52,352 nucleotides of DNA from Desulfuromonadales bacterium (GCA_013377095.1 JACAAY010000025.1:1-52352); one strand, 5' to 3'; shown: positions 1-8,561, numbered from the stretch's first letter. Made by a program: numbers and translations. Notes: generated from the sequence alone by a model not told the origin.

Positions 1-1123
1 CAACCGGGTCTTCGATGGTGATGATCTTGTCTTCGCCGGTGTGGATCTCGGTCAGAGCGGCATACAGGGTGGATGTCTTGCCCGAACCGGTTGGTCCGGT
101 TACCAGCACCATGCCGTAAGGTTCGCGGATCTTCTTTCTCAGCCGTGTGATCTCACGTTGGTTGATACCCAGGTTCTCCAGTGAGAGCCCCTTCAGGTCA
201 TTGGCGATGCTCTCCTTGTCAAGGATACGGATAACGGCATCCTCACCCAGGGCGCTGGGCATGATCGAGACGCGGAAGTCGATGGATTTCGTGCCGAAAC
301 GGACCTTGAAGCGGCCATCCTGGGGAATGCGGCGCTCGGAGATATCCAGCTCGCTCATGACCTTGAGCCGGGAGATGATCGGGGCCTGGAAATGCAGATC
401 GATCGGTTCATTGGCGCGGTACATGACCCCGTCGATGCGGTATTTTATCTCAACGCCGTCGTGGCCGGTTTCGATGTGAATGTCGCTGGCCCGGCGGCTG
501 AGCGCATCAAGGATGGTGGTATTGATCAGCTTGATGATCGGACTGGTGTCATCGGAGATGTTCTCGACGGAGAGGACCTCTTCACCCTTGTCGGTCTCCT
601 TGACCAGTTGCAGCATGAAGTCTTCCGACACCTCCCGCAGCACGCGGCGGGTACCCTCGCCGGTTTTGATCACCGATGCGATGGCAGTTTCAGTGGCGAT
701 GGAGATCCTGAGTGAACAATCAAGCAGCAGCTCGATCTCATCAAGATTGACAACATCGGTGGGGTCGGAGATGGCAACCGACAGAGTGTCGAGGGTCTTC
801 TCAAGAGGAACAAAGTTGAAGCGATAAATGGCGTCGGTCGGAAGGGTATTGTGCAGCTCCTCGTCAATTCTGAAGGCGCTTAGATCCACATACTCCAGTT
901 CAAACTGCTCAGCCAGCGCCTTGGCCAGATCCTGCTCGCTGATAAATCCATCACGGATGCAGATCTCGCCGAAACGCTGACGGGAGGATCCCAGCTGCTC
1001 AACCACATGGGAAAGCTGTTCTGTCGTGAGACTGCCGCGTTCAACCAGAATCGCGCCGATTTTTCTGCGTCGATAGAGTTTTATTGAGTCAGTCGGCTCT
1101 GCTGTGTAGGTATGTACGTGCAT
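1..1123 (-). CDS. pilB: Type IV pilus assembly ATPase PilB (GspE family), 5' part, cut by window edge
   Basis: Translating the minus strand from the ATG at 1123 gives 374 residues with no stop to the window edge, about two thirds of the usual 560-580 aa. Residues ~15-160 fit the MshEN/GspE N-terminal domain that in this family can bind c-di-GMP. The ATPase core follows, with Walker A GPTGSGKT at about residues 342-349 and the start of the Asp box (TIEDPV) at the very edge. The family powers pilus extension by ATP hydrolysis at the inner membrane; in Geobacter it drives pilin filaments. GspE or MshE cannot be fully excluded without the neighbours. A four-unit 11-bp direct repeat lies 75 bases upstream of the start. 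Confidence 0.88.
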   Translation of the reverse strand, partial: MHVHTYTAEPTDSIKLYRRRKIGAILVERGSLTTEQLSHVVEQLGSSRQRFGEICIRDGFISEQDLAKALAEQFELEYVDLSAFRIDEELHNTLPTDAIYRFNFVPLEKTLDTLSVAISDPTDVVNLDEIELLLDCSLRISIATETAIASVIKTGEGTRRVLREVSEDFMLQLVKETDKGEEVLSVENISDDTSPIIKLINTTILDALSRRASDIHIETGHDGVEIKYRIDGVMYRANEPIDLHFQAPIISRLKVMSELDISERRIPQDGRFKVRFGTKSIDFRVSIMPSALGEDAVIRILDKESIANDLKGLSLENLGINQREITRLRKKIREPYGMVLVTGPTGSGKTSTLYAALTEIHTGEDKIITIEDPV

Positions 1124-1197
1124 GGCCTGCTAAACGTAGCACAGCTGCAGCGGTTCCCAAACAATAATCAAAGCAGCTGGTTGCAAGTTTTGAAGAA

Positions 1198-1237
1198 TTT
1201 ACATTGTCTTGACATGATGTTCACATGACATTTACAT
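1198..1237. promoter_or_regulatory. Four tandem 11-bp units (TTNACAT), putative OmpR/PhoB-family box
   Basis: On the plus strand TTTACAT, TTGACAT, TTCACAT and TTTACAT start at 1198, 1209, 1220 and 1231, exactly 11 bp apart with 4-bp spacers. Head-to-tail 7+4 units are the architecture of PhoB/OmpR-family sites. The array is 75 bp upstream of pilB and about 370 bp upstream of sixA. No -10 at the expected distance was seen on either strand, so the target gene is uncertain. The rest of 1124-1607 shows no gene. Confidence 0.6.
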
Positions 1238-1485
1238 GGTTCCTGAATCCGCGGCGCCTGAATGGCGTAACGAGCGACTTGCCGGAGGCAATCGCCGCCC
1301 GTGACGCTCCATGCCGCTTATGCCGGGTGATCAGCGGCCATGCCGCGAATCATGCCCGAAACGCCGGGACGGAGGCATTCTAAGCGAGAGAAGCCGGGAA
1401 GGTGTCACGGATTCAGCTGGCTCTCCAAATCTATGTGATACGCGTTGAATTCAGAGTGCCCCGAGAGGACCCTGATCATGACAGC

Positions 1486-1502
1486 TGTTACAACTGTGTT
1501 AC
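1486..1502 (+). promoter_or_regulatory. Two TGTTAC units 11 bp apart upstream of sixA
   Basis: TGTTAC occurs at 1486 and 1497, with the same 11-bp phase as the other boxes in the window. A weak TATCTT at 1518-1523 could be the -10 for the gene starting at 1608, but its 15-base spacing differs from the 10 bases seen at the better sites. Confidence 0.45.
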
Positions 1503-1607
1503 AATTTGGCCTGACGGTATCTTTTGCTGATTTCTGGTTGTAAAGTGTAATCCATTGGTTTTTAATGCCGGAAAATGTGTCCTTATTACCCAAGGTGGAA
1601 AAAATCC

Positions 1608-2111
1608 ATGAAACTGATCATCGTACGACATGCGGCTGCCATTGAGAGAACCGCCGATGTTCCGGAGGAACTGAGGTATTTGACCTCCGAGGGAAGATCC
1701 TTTGCACGAAAAACAGCCAGAACCATGCTCAAGAACGGAATCGAGCCGAGCCTGATTCTCAGCAGTCCCCTGGTGCGGGCCGTGCAGACCGCGGACATCC
1801 TGGCGGAAACGCTCTCCTATATCGGGTCGGTCGTGGTGACCGGTGAGCTGGCGCCGGGGTTTGACCGGGCTGCGTTCCTGAGAATTCTCGATACCTATCG
1901 TCAGGTGGATGAATTGCTGCTGGTGGGGCATGAGCCGGACCTGGGCAGTGTTGTTTCAGAGCTCCTTTTCCTGCGGGAACGCTATTCCTTTAAAAAGGGA
2001 ACGGCCGTCAATCTGAAGTGCGACGACTGTTTCACGGCGCCTGCGACTTTCAAATGGCTGGCTGCCGGAAAGAAGCTGATAACCTCCCGGGATGAGGTTT
2101 TTTCGCGCTAG
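1608..2111 (+). CDS. SixA-type histidine phosphatase (copy 1)
   Basis: A 167-aa protein of the small SixA branch of the histidine phosphatase superfamily. Arg7-His8 form the RHA catalytic motif near the N terminus, SSP at 52-54 is followed by Arg57, and GHEP places the second catalytic His at 108. E. coli SixA removes phosphate from phosphohistidine of HPt/PTS proteins; the substrate here is unknown. The ATG at 1608 is chosen because AAGGTGG lies just upstream and it puts the RHA motif at the normal distance; an upstream in-frame ATG at 1575 would add 11 unlikely residues. CHAD and Ppx genes follow on the same strand, a frequent grouping that points to polyphosphate metabolism. A paralogue sits at 5405-5917. 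Confidence 0.85.
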   Translation: MKLIIVRHAAAIERTADVPEELRYLTSEGRSFARKTARTMLKNGIEPSLILSSPLVRAVQTADILAETLSYIGSVVVTGELAPGFDRAAFLRILDTYRQVDELLLVGHEPDLGSVVSELLFLRERYSFKKGTAVNLKCDDCFTAPATFKWLAAGKKLITSRDEVFSR

Positions 2112-2144
2112 CTCCTGATTACATCGTGAAGCGTTGGAGTTGAC

Positions 2145-3035
2145 ATGCACCTGGACGGAACAACACCACTATGGATTGCAGCCACGGTTCTCGTGTACGC
2201 ACGGGGGGAAGAACTGTTCAGACGCGGGGAAAAGGCCGCCACGACCCTCGATGCCGAAGATATCCACGATCTGCGGGTGGCTTCCCGCCGCCTGAGGGAG
2301 GGGTTGGCCCTGTTTGCCTCCTGTTATCCTCCTGCGGTCATCAGTGCGGTCGACAAAAGGGTTAAGAAGGTGACCCGCTTTCTGGGAGATATCCGCAACA
2401 CCGACGAAGCCATCCTCTTCTTTACCGCCTTGGCGGCCGAGCTGGATGACAGCTGTCGTAGGGATCTGGAGACATTTCTTGCCACGTGCCACGATGACCG
2501 GGAGCGGACCGTTCGCGGCCTGGAGAGCGGTTTACGGAAGATTGCAGCGGGCAGGCTGTCGGATCTTTACCTGAGGACACTACACTCACTCTCCCTGTTT
2601 ACCCCGCCCGATAATGGCATAGACCTCTTCTCCCCCCTTTCCGGCTTTGCCAAAGACGCTCTCGATCAGCGGCTCTCCACCATCCGTGAACTGCTGCCAC
2701 AGGCGCGTGAGCCGGGGGCGATCGAAGCGCAACATCGCCTGCGGATCGCCGTCAAGCACTTCCGCTACCGCATGGAACTGCTCTCCTTTTTGGTCAGAGC
2801 CGAGTATCCGCTCCTGCATGGGTTGGTGAAGGGCTATCAGGACGTGCTCGGGACAATGCACGATCTGGATGTGTTTTCCGGGATTGTCCGGGAAGCCGGT
2901 TTTCCAGCTGGGACGGAAAAGATGATTCTGGATGCCATGGACGCAAAACGGGGAAAACTCTTTTTGAATTTCAGCGGCATGCTGGTGGCACAACCGCTGG
3001 AACAGATCGGTGAACGGGTGAGGGATCTGGTGTGA
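2145..3035 (+). CDS. CHAD domain protein (polyphosphate-associated)
   Basis: A 296-aa, mostly helical protein. The first CHAD half carries DIHDLRVASRRLR (residues 39-51) and the second a matching QHRLRIAVKHFRYR segment near 198-212; the regularly spaced His/Arg/Lys residues are the family hallmark. CHAD proteins bind inorganic polyphosphate and often sit beside polyphosphate enzymes. The start lies 33 bp after sixA and the stop overlaps the GTG of the next gene by 4 bp, so sixA, this gene and ppx form an operon. No signal peptide or membrane segment is seen, so it should be cytosolic. Confidence 0.85.
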   Translation: MHLDGTTPLWIAATVLVYARGEELFRRGEKAATTLDAEDIHDLRVASRRLREGLALFASCYPPAVISAVDKRVKKVTRFLGDIRNTDEAILFFTALAAELDDSCRRDLETFLATCHDDRERTVRGLESGLRKIAAGRLSDLYLRTLHSLSLFTPPDNGIDLFSPLSGFAKDALDQRLSTIRELLPQAREPGAIEAQHRLRIAVKHFRYRMELLSFLVRAEYPLLHGLVKGYQDVLGTMHDLDVFSGIVREAGFPAGTEKMILDAMDAKRGKLFLNFSGMLVAQPLEQIGERVRDLV

Positions 3036-4570
3036 AACAGAAACGACTGGCAGCCATCGACATCGGCACGAACTCCATCCGCGGCATTGTGGTGGAGATG
3101 GACAGGATGGGCACGTTCAGGGTGCTGGATGACGAGAAAGTGACGGTGCGCCTGGGGGAAGGAATTGCCCATGACAACGCCATCTCGCCCGCCGCATGGT
3201 TACGGGCTATGGATGCCCTGGCCAGGATGAAGAAGGTTGCCGACGGATACGGGGTCGTCGGGGTGGAGGCGGTTGCCACCAGTGCGGTGCGCCGGGCGTC
3301 TAACGGTGAGGCGTTCGTCAAGGCGGTTGCGGATACGGTAGGTATGTCCATCAGGGTCATCAGCGGTGAAGAGGAGGCCGAACTGGCAACCCTGAGCACG
3401 TTCCGCAATTTCGACATGACGGGGACTCGCTATACCATCGTTGATATTGGTGGCGGGAGCGTGGAAGTCATCAGCGCCCTGGGGAATCATATCGAGGAGC
3501 TGTATTCCCTTGAGCTGGGGGCGGTGGTCATGACGGAAAACTATATTGGCACCGATCCGGTCAGGAAGGGTGACCACCTCAAGTTGCGCAGACATATCAG
3601 GAAGGTCCTCAAGGCCGAATGTCTCGATGGAGTGCAGCCGGTCCAGTGCGTGATCGGATCGGGGGGGACCATGACCTCCATAGCCGCCATGGTGATGGCG
3701 ATGCGCCAGGAAGAATACGGTTCATGCCATGGGTATGAAGTCCGCCGTTTCGAGGTCGTTCACCTCCTGGCCATGCTCATGAGGAAAGATCTGAAGGGGA
3801 GAAGGGCGATACCGGGACTTAATCCTGACCGGGCCGACATCATCGTTGCCGGTGTGACGGTGGTTGACGAGATAATGGAGTTTTTCGGTGCCAATCTGCT
3901 GAAGATAAACGAGCGGGGCCTGAGGGAGGGGCTGATTCTCAGTGCATTGCGGAAGTACAAGCTCCTGCCCGAAGAAAAAAAACCGCGTACATGGCGGGAG
4001 TCAGTCCTCGAATTTGCCCGCTCCTGCCATTTTGACGAAGAACACTCCCTGCAGGTGGCAAAACTATCGCTCGAGCTCTTCGATGCGGTTGCAGACCACT
4101 TTTGCCTGGCCGAAAGGTGGCGGCAACTACTCGAAGCCGCGGCCCTGCTGCACGATATCGGCTATCTGATAAACTATTCAGGCCATCACAAACACAGCTA
4201 CCACCTGATTCGCCATGCCGACCTGTTCGGCTTTACGCCGCGCGAACGTGAGATTGTCGCCAATGTTGCCCGTTATCACCGCAAATCCCTGCCCAAGAAG
4301 AGTCATGAGAGCTTTGTCCGGCTTTCCCCCCAGGATAAAATCGTCGTCAAGCAACTGGGCGGAATACTGCGGCTTGCCGATGGACTTGACCGGCGCAGGA
4401 ACAATGTGGTGAGCGCACTGGATTGCTCAATAACACCCACGACGTTCCTGGTGAAAATGACCGGGGGAGATGATGTTTCCGTGGAACTGTTCGGCGGCAA
4501 GGTCAAGGGGGACCTGTTTGAAGCGGCTTTTGACAGAAGACTCCACCTTGCGGCCGCGCCCGCTGTGTAA
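3032..4570 (+). CDS. ppx: Exopolyphosphatase / pppGpp phosphohydrolase (Ppx/GppA) with C-terminal HD domain
   Basis: A 512-aa protein with the ASKHA-fold Ppx/GppA motifs: DIGTNSIRG at 10-18, TSAVRRASNG near 87, the second phosphate loop DIGGGSVEV near 138, and GSGGTM near 208. The C-terminal third is an HD domain (HDIGY at ~373 followed by HHKHSYHL), the usual long Ppx2-type layout. It releases phosphate from polyphosphate ends or from pppGpp; sequence alone does not decide which. The GTG start overlaps the CHAD stop, implying translational coupling. With a CHAD polyphosphate binder next to it, polyphosphate is the more likely substrate. Confidence 0.88.
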   Translation: MKQKRLAAIDIGTNSIRGIVVEMDRMGTFRVLDDEKVTVRLGEGIAHDNAISPAAWLRAMDALARMKKVADGYGVVGVEAVATSAVRRASNGEAFVKAVADTVGMSIRVISGEEEAELATLSTFRNFDMTGTRYTIVDIGGGSVEVISALGNHIEELYSLELGAVVMTENYIGTDPVRKGDHLKLRRHIRKVLKAECLDGVQPVQCVIGSGGTMTSIAAMVMAMRQEEYGSCHGYEVRRFEVVHLLAMLMRKDLKGRRAIPGLNPDRADIIVAGVTVVDEIMEFFGANLLKINERGLREGLILSALRKYKLLPEEKKPRTWRESVLEFARSCHFDEEHSLQVAKLSLELFDAVADHFCLAERWRQLLEAAALLHDIGYLINYSGHHKHSYHLIRHADLFGFTPREREIVANVARYHRKSLPKKSHESFVRLSPQDKIVVKQLGGILRLADGLDRRRNNVVSALDCSITPTTFLVKMTGGDDVSVELFGGKVKGDLFEAAFDRRLHLAAAPAV

Positions 4571-4623
4571 AATCTCTGCCCACCAGCTGCGCCTGTTTTT
4601 AGGGATACGCGCAGGGGAGAGCG

Positions 4624-5355
4624 TTACAATCCTCTGGCCAGCGATGTCGCCTGTACTGAATACGTGCTCTTGTCGCCCTTGCCGTCCTGACGGTACATGA
4701 CCACTGTCGTCCCATCCCATGAAATCCAGCGCCGGGCCTTTTTGTTCTGATCCGAAAAATCAACTATCCGGCAGGGGTACTCTTTCCCGGCAACCGTATA
4801 GTGGGCATTACGCACAAGCTGGTAGTTCCGCTTTACCACGGCCATTTTTTCCACATCCAGAACCCTCAGGGTGATCCGCGGTGTCAGGGAAAAATCAAGG
4901 CGAGCTTCCGGGCATTCCATGGTGGTATAGTCGTAACTGCCGCGGGGGATGACAATTGAACGTGTGACTCCCTGCTCACGGACATCGAACCGGAAAGCGG
5001 CATTTTCCAGACGCCCCTCAACATCAACCATCGTGTCGTTTTCCTGGCCCTTGTGGGAATAGGCGACCAGGGCGCCGTTCTGCAGCAGGCCTTTTTCCGT
5101 GGAAGACAGCTGGTACCCCATCCAGAGAAAAGAAGCCTTTACCGCGGTCCTTGTTTCGAATTGGATGCGGTTGTTTCCCCCCGCATCCGATATGCGCTGG
5201 GTGGACGTGACATCTCCGATTGAAAGCCCTTTGGTGGAAACCTTGTAGTGGGTCACGGTCGTTACGGGAGCAGCGGCAGACGAGGAATAGAGCGGAAGGG
5301 AAAGAATGGCGGTGAGTGCCAGCAGCAAACGGTTCAATCTCATGGTCTTTGTCAT
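4624..5355 (-). CDS. Secreted DUF3108-like protein
   Basis: A 243-aa protein with an N-terminal signal peptide (two Arg/Lys, a Leu/Ala-rich core, likely cleavage after the SSAAA region near residue 28). The rest is predicted beta-strand with alternating hydrophobic residues, including a stretch starting THYKVSTKGL and ending in ISWDGTTVVMYRQDGKG, reminiscent of DUF3108 (DUF6134 is an alternative). Its function is unknown. It is probably periplasmic or outer-membrane associated. It lies 49 bp downstream of the second sixA on the same strand, so the two are probably cotranscribed, and it converges with ppx. Confidence 0.6.
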   Translation of the reverse strand: MTKTMRLNRLLLALTAILSLPLYSSSAAAPVTTVTHYKVSTKGLSIGDVTSTQRISDAGGNNRIQFETRTAVKASFLWMGYQLSSTEKGLLQNGALVAYSHKGQENDTMVDVEGRLENAAFRFDVREQGVTRSIVIPRGSYDYTTMECPEARLDFSLTPRITLRVLDVEKMAVVKRNYQLVRNAHYTVAGKEYPCRIVDFSDQNKKARRWISWDGTTVVMYRQDGKGDKSTYSVQATSLARGL

Positions 5356-5404
5356 GTCGTGGCAATGAAAGCCAGCAGATCCTCTCCAATAGTATTCATG
5401 TGCA

Positions 5405-5917
5405 TCACAATGATGCGGTTGCTTTTCTCAGGGTTGAAACCGTCTTTTTGCCGGGCGTGATACAGCAGCGGAAGCGGGCCGTCTTGTCCGGTTTTTTCAT
5501 GCTGAAATCCAGCACGACACAACTCCCCTTTTTGAGTGGTCGTGTGCCTTCGTGGTGGAGCAGTGCAGCGGTCAGGGTGCTGAGCTGCGGTTCATGTCCC
5601 ACCAGCATTATTTGCTTGAACTTCGTACGCTGATACAGGAACTGGATTAATTCAAAAACGTCTCCATCGGGCTGGAGCAGTCCGCTGATTTCCACTTTGG
5701 TTGTGCGGCCACAGGCGTCCGCCATGATTTGGGCAGTCTGGATAGCCCGTACACGCGGGCTGCTGATGATCAGAGACGGTCTCAAATCCTGCTTGATCAG
5801 CCTTCGCGCAACCCCCTCCACCGATTTCATTCCCTTGTCAGTCAGATACCGCCATTCATCACGCAGTTCTTCACGCGGTTCGATCGCTTCAGCATGTCTG
5901 AGAATGTGCACAAGCAT
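5405..5917 (-). CDS. SixA-type histidine phosphatase (copy 2)
   Basis: A 170-aa SixA-like phosphatase with Arg7-His8 (LRHAEAI), SSPRVRA at 52-58 and GHEP with His108. Catalytic positions are identical in number to copy 1 at 1608-2111, although the sequences are clearly divergent. GGGGAGG lies just before the ATG at 5917. The DUF3108-like gene follows closely. Two paralogues bracketing CHAD and Ppx on opposite strands suggest separate regulation or substrates within the same polyphosphate-related neighbourhood. An array of three 11-bp repeats lies about 80 bp upstream. Confidence 0.85.
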   Translation of the reverse strand: MLVHILRHAEAIEPREELRDEWRYLTDKGMKSVEGVARRLIKQDLRPSLIISSPRVRAIQTAQIMADACGRTTKVEISGLLQPDGDVFELIQFLYQRTKFKQIMLVGHEPQLSTLTAALLHHEGTRPLKKGSCVVLDFSMKKPDKTARFRCCITPGKKTVSTLRKATASL

Positions 5918-5996
5918 GGTTTCCTCCCCGTTTGCATAGCATCCTGCGTCTCTTTTTTACACGCAAAACCGGTCTTGTGAAAGCTCCTCATGACCC

Positions 5997-6024
5997 TGTC
6001 ACAAACAATTTACACGACTGTAAC
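5997..6024. promoter_or_regulatory. Three 11-bp units upstream of sixA copy 2
   Basis: Plus-strand TGTCAC (5997), ATTTAC (6008) and TGTAAC (6019) are spaced exactly 11 bp. Read rightwards, a poor extended -10 (TGTTGTGAG, 6032-6040) lies at the same distance as in the better boxes; read leftwards toward sixA copy 2 no good -10 is visible. The direction is therefore unresolved. Confidence 0.5.
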
Positions 6025-6118
6025 GATGCGGTGTTGTGAGGTCAAAAAGGATGAAAATGCGGATCAGGAACGATGGCGCCTGGCTTTTCAGGAAAACGGA
6101 AGCGGGTGGTTCCCTGAA

Positions 6119-6829
6119 TCAGGCATCCTGCAGTTCGCCCTGTTGTGGTGCGTATACCATGGTGTTCCGGTTCGATAGCAGCAGCGTTGACAGCATGATT
6201 GCCAGCATATGAACTATTCCCCAAGCCCAGAGAGTGTCACTCAAAAAGTGCCCGCCCTGGGCAATGCGAGCATAACTCATCAGCAGTCCAAAACCCGCGC
6301 CTCCCACAAGCCATCTTTTTGCAAGCTCGGGTTTTCTGTGTCGATAGATGAAAAATGGCGCAGTCATATAGAATGCCGCTGAACAGTGCCCGCTGGGAAA
6401 GGAGTGCCCTTTGCTGTTGTTGATAGCAGGTTGCCAGGGGTGGCGAAACTGTTGTGAACCGTTAAATTCGACGATATCCCGGGGGCGGGGACGCCCCCAG
6501 TGGCTCTTAAAGACAACATTGACCAGTAACCCAGGCCCCAACACCAGCAACAGGACAAGAAAAATCCCTTGGCGGCGCCAGAGGCGGTGTCGCGACATGA
6601 TGCCGCCACTGCAGGCAGAGCAGAGTCCGAACGTCGCAATTGCAATTGCCGGGTACCCATCCATACGATAGAGCCACTTCCACGGAAATTGCTCTCCCAC
6701 CGGCCAGCCATTAGACTGATAGAAATGGGACGACACCGACAGGTCCGCACCGCTGTAAGCAATCAATATGGTCAGCGACATCATGGTCGCCAACACTGCC
6801 AAAAACTCAGCCCAGATCCCCTGTTTCAT
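6119..6829 (-). CDS. PAP2-family membrane phosphatase
   Basis: A 236-aa integral membrane protein with the three phosphatase motifs of the PAP2 superfamily: K108 with RPRP at 113-116, SFPSGH with the catalytic His148, and R188 followed by GGH194 and D198. About six hydrophobic segments surround them, with the N-terminal segment at residues 10-28. Members dephosphorylate lipid phosphates such as undecaprenyl pyrophosphate, phosphatidic acid or lipid A 1-phosphate; the residues seen do not pick one. The gene reads toward sixA copy 2 with a 200-bp gap. A candidate promoter (TTGGAT, 18 bases, TATGAT) lies upstream on the minus strand. Confidence 0.85.
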   Translation of the reverse strand: MKQGIWAEFLAVLATMMSLTILIAYSGADLSVSSHFYQSNGWPVGEQFPWKWLYRMDGYPAIAIATFGLCSACSGGIMSRHRLWRRQGIFLVLLLVLGPGLLVNVVFKSHWGRPRPRDIVEFNGSQQFRHPWQPAINNSKGHSFPSGHCSAAFYMTAPFFIYRHRKPELAKRWLVGGAGFGLLMSYARIAQGGHFLSDTLWAWGIVHMLAIMLSTLLLSNRNTMVYAPQQGELQDA

Positions 6830-7066
6830 AAGAGTCCCTCGCGACCGTTTTAAAATCCGAGAGCGCTTCTATCATACTTCATGTTTCAACAGTGATCCAA
6901 TTGTGTTGATTTTTGTGACTGTCCATCGTTGTCCGCAATCGTCACCAAATGTTCACATCATCGAAAAACCGATGTGACTTTCGGGTGATATAACGTCAGC
7001 GCATTCCTGTCGCAACAGTCGCCAATACTTTGATCCCCTATTTCGTGGTTTGTGTGGAGATAAAAC

Positions 7067-7675
7067 GTGAACATGCTGAAGAACATCGTGATGACAGTCC
7101 CCGTGGTTCTTGCTTTGACGGGACCGGCAATGGCCTCGATTTCCGATTCCGGAGTCGATTTCGGCCCTGGCGAAACACCTGCTGTCATTGACAGCCTGCT
7201 TAATCGCTACGCCGGCCTCGCGCCCGGCGCTTCCGGACCGGTTGCAGATCTTCCGGCAGTCCAGACGTGGAACAACGTATCGGCCTTCACCGTGGCGGTT
7301 GCTCCCATGAGTTCCTATTTTACCGTTATGGGGAGTGACAGAGGCGTACGTTTGGAGTCAGCAGAGCATTATTACTCCGACATGAACGCCGAAGCTGCCG
7401 CTCCGGAAATAGCAAGAATCACGCTTACCCACCATGTCACCGAGTCGGTCACCAGCGCCAGCGGAGACAGTTTGACCCCCACCTCATCCGGTTCTTCTTC
7501 CTCATCGCAACAGATTGCCTCGGCAAAAACAACAATTGGTATCGATTCGGGCACCGGCACTATTATAGATGGTACTACAACACCAACCCCGATTCCACCG
7601 GCCGGCTTTCTGTTCGGTTCCGCGCTTGCGTTCCTGGCGCCGCTGGGAAGAAGACTCCGTTCATCGCTTGTGTGA
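7067..7675 (+). CDS. Secreted protein with PEP-CTERM-like C-terminal sorting tail
   Basis: A 202-aa protein with a signal peptide (cleavage probably after GPAMA near residue 24) and a C-terminal tripartite tail: TPTPIPPAG, then a hydrophobic helix (FLFGSALAFLAPLG), then RRLRSS. This is the layout recognised by exosortase, though the motif is a variant. The middle is Ser/Thr-rich with no recognised domain. The GTG at 7067 is preferred because GGAG lies 7 bases upstream; an ATG two codons later is possible. The stop overlaps a GTG reading into the SUMF1 gene, so the two are probably coupled. No exosortase gene is in the window. Confidence 0.65.
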   Translation: MNMLKNIVMTVPVVLALTGPAMASISDSGVDFGPGETPAVIDSLLNRYAGLAPGASGPVADLPAVQTWNNVSAFTVAVAPMSSYFTVMGSDRGVRLESAEHYYSDMNAEAAAPEIARITLTHHVTESVTSASGDSLTPTSSGSSSSSQQIASAKTTIGIDSGTGTIIDGTTTPTPIPPAGFLFGSALAFLAPLGRRLRSSLV

Positions 7676-7731
7676 CTGCAACGGTGATTCCCCCATCACA
7701 ACGTGAAGCAGCTGTTTCGGAACATTCAGCC

Positions 7732-8508
7732 ATGAGTAGAGCATCAACCCAGGTTATCACCCTGTTTTTCTCGTTTTCCCTGCTTCTTTTTGGAGTACCC
7801 CTGACATCAGCTTCCGGTGGTGCGATTCCCCAAATCCCGGTGGTGGCGGTCAAAGGGGGCTGTTTTGACATGGGTGATACCTTTGGCGGCGGAGGGCAGG
7901 ATGAAAAGCCGGTTCACACTGTCTGTCTGGATGACTTTTTCATGGGTGCATACGAGGTTACCCAGGAACAGTGGCAGGCGGTGATGGGAACCAATCCGTC
8001 CCAATTTGCTATGGGTGGCCAGTACCCGGTGGAGCGGGTGAGCTGGAACGAGGCGCAGGCATTTATTATGCGGTTGAGCCGGTTGAGCGGCAGAAAGTGG
8101 CGTCTGCCCACCGAGGCCGAATGGGAATATGCCGCCAGAAGTGGCGGCAGGAAACAGCGCTTTGCCGGAGTTGGCGAAGGAGAAACGCCCGACGAATACG
8201 CCTGGTATGCCGCTAATTCCGGCATGAAGACACACCCGGTGGGTGCCCGTAAACCGAATGACCTGGGTTTGTATGATATGAGCGGCAATGTCTGGGAATG
8301 GGTGTGCGACCGGTATGACCGGGACTATTATCGTCAGAGCGCTTCTCACAATCCCAAGGGTGACCCATTCGGCATAAACCGGATCATGCGGGGTGGGGCG
8401 GCAGCAGAAAACCAGGGTTTCCTGAGAACATCGTATCGGGATTATGTGGCCCCGGATATCCGTGGCGACCTTTTTGGTCTGCGTCTTGTTCTCCAGGCGG
8501 GACGGTGA
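7732..8508 (+). CDS. Secreted SUMF1/FGE-sulfatase-domain protein lacking the FGE cysteines
   Basis: From the ATG at 7732 this is 258 aa with a signal peptide (hydrophobic core FFSFSLLLFG, cleavage near TSASG). An upstream GTG at 7672 overlapping the previous stop would add 20 residues before the signal peptide and has no clear ribosome site; GGAA lies 9 bases before 7732. The mature part is a full SUMF1 domain: MGD, EVTQEQW, NPSQF, PVERVSWNEAQAF, LPTEAEWEYAAR, NDLGLYDMSGNVWEW and RGGAA. Formylglycine-generating enzymes use a Cys pair in the C-terminal segment, but here RGGAAAENQGFLRTSYRDY has none. A binding or structural role is therefore more likely than sulfatase activation. Confidence 0.82.
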   Translation: MSRASTQVITLFFSFSLLLFGVPLTSASGGAIPQIPVVAVKGGCFDMGDTFGGGGQDEKPVHTVCLDDFFMGAYEVTQEQWQAVMGTNPSQFAMGGQYPVERVSWNEAQAFIMRLSRLSGRKWRLPTEAEWEYAARSGGRKQRFAGVGEGETPDEYAWYAANSGMKTHPVGARKPNDLGLYDMSGNVWEWVCDRYDRDYYRQSASHNPKGDPFGINRIMRGGAAAENQGFLRTSYRDYVAPDIRGDLFGLRLVLQAGR

Positions 8509-8561
8509 CTGCCCGCTAAAATATTTATTGAGTTTTCTATCCTTCCTTCAATGCAGCACAT

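Noticed and set aside
1124..1197. Sigma-54 promoter for pilB
   Set aside because: The only GG...GC pair at the right spacing has several mismatches to the -24/-12 consensus, so it is not reported as a feature.
6051..6226. Small plus-strand frame antisense to the PAP2 3' end, downstream of the possible rightward box
   Set aside because: The AAGG is too close to the ATG, and the peptide is unremarkable and overlaps a solid gene; kept only as a possible antisense transcript.
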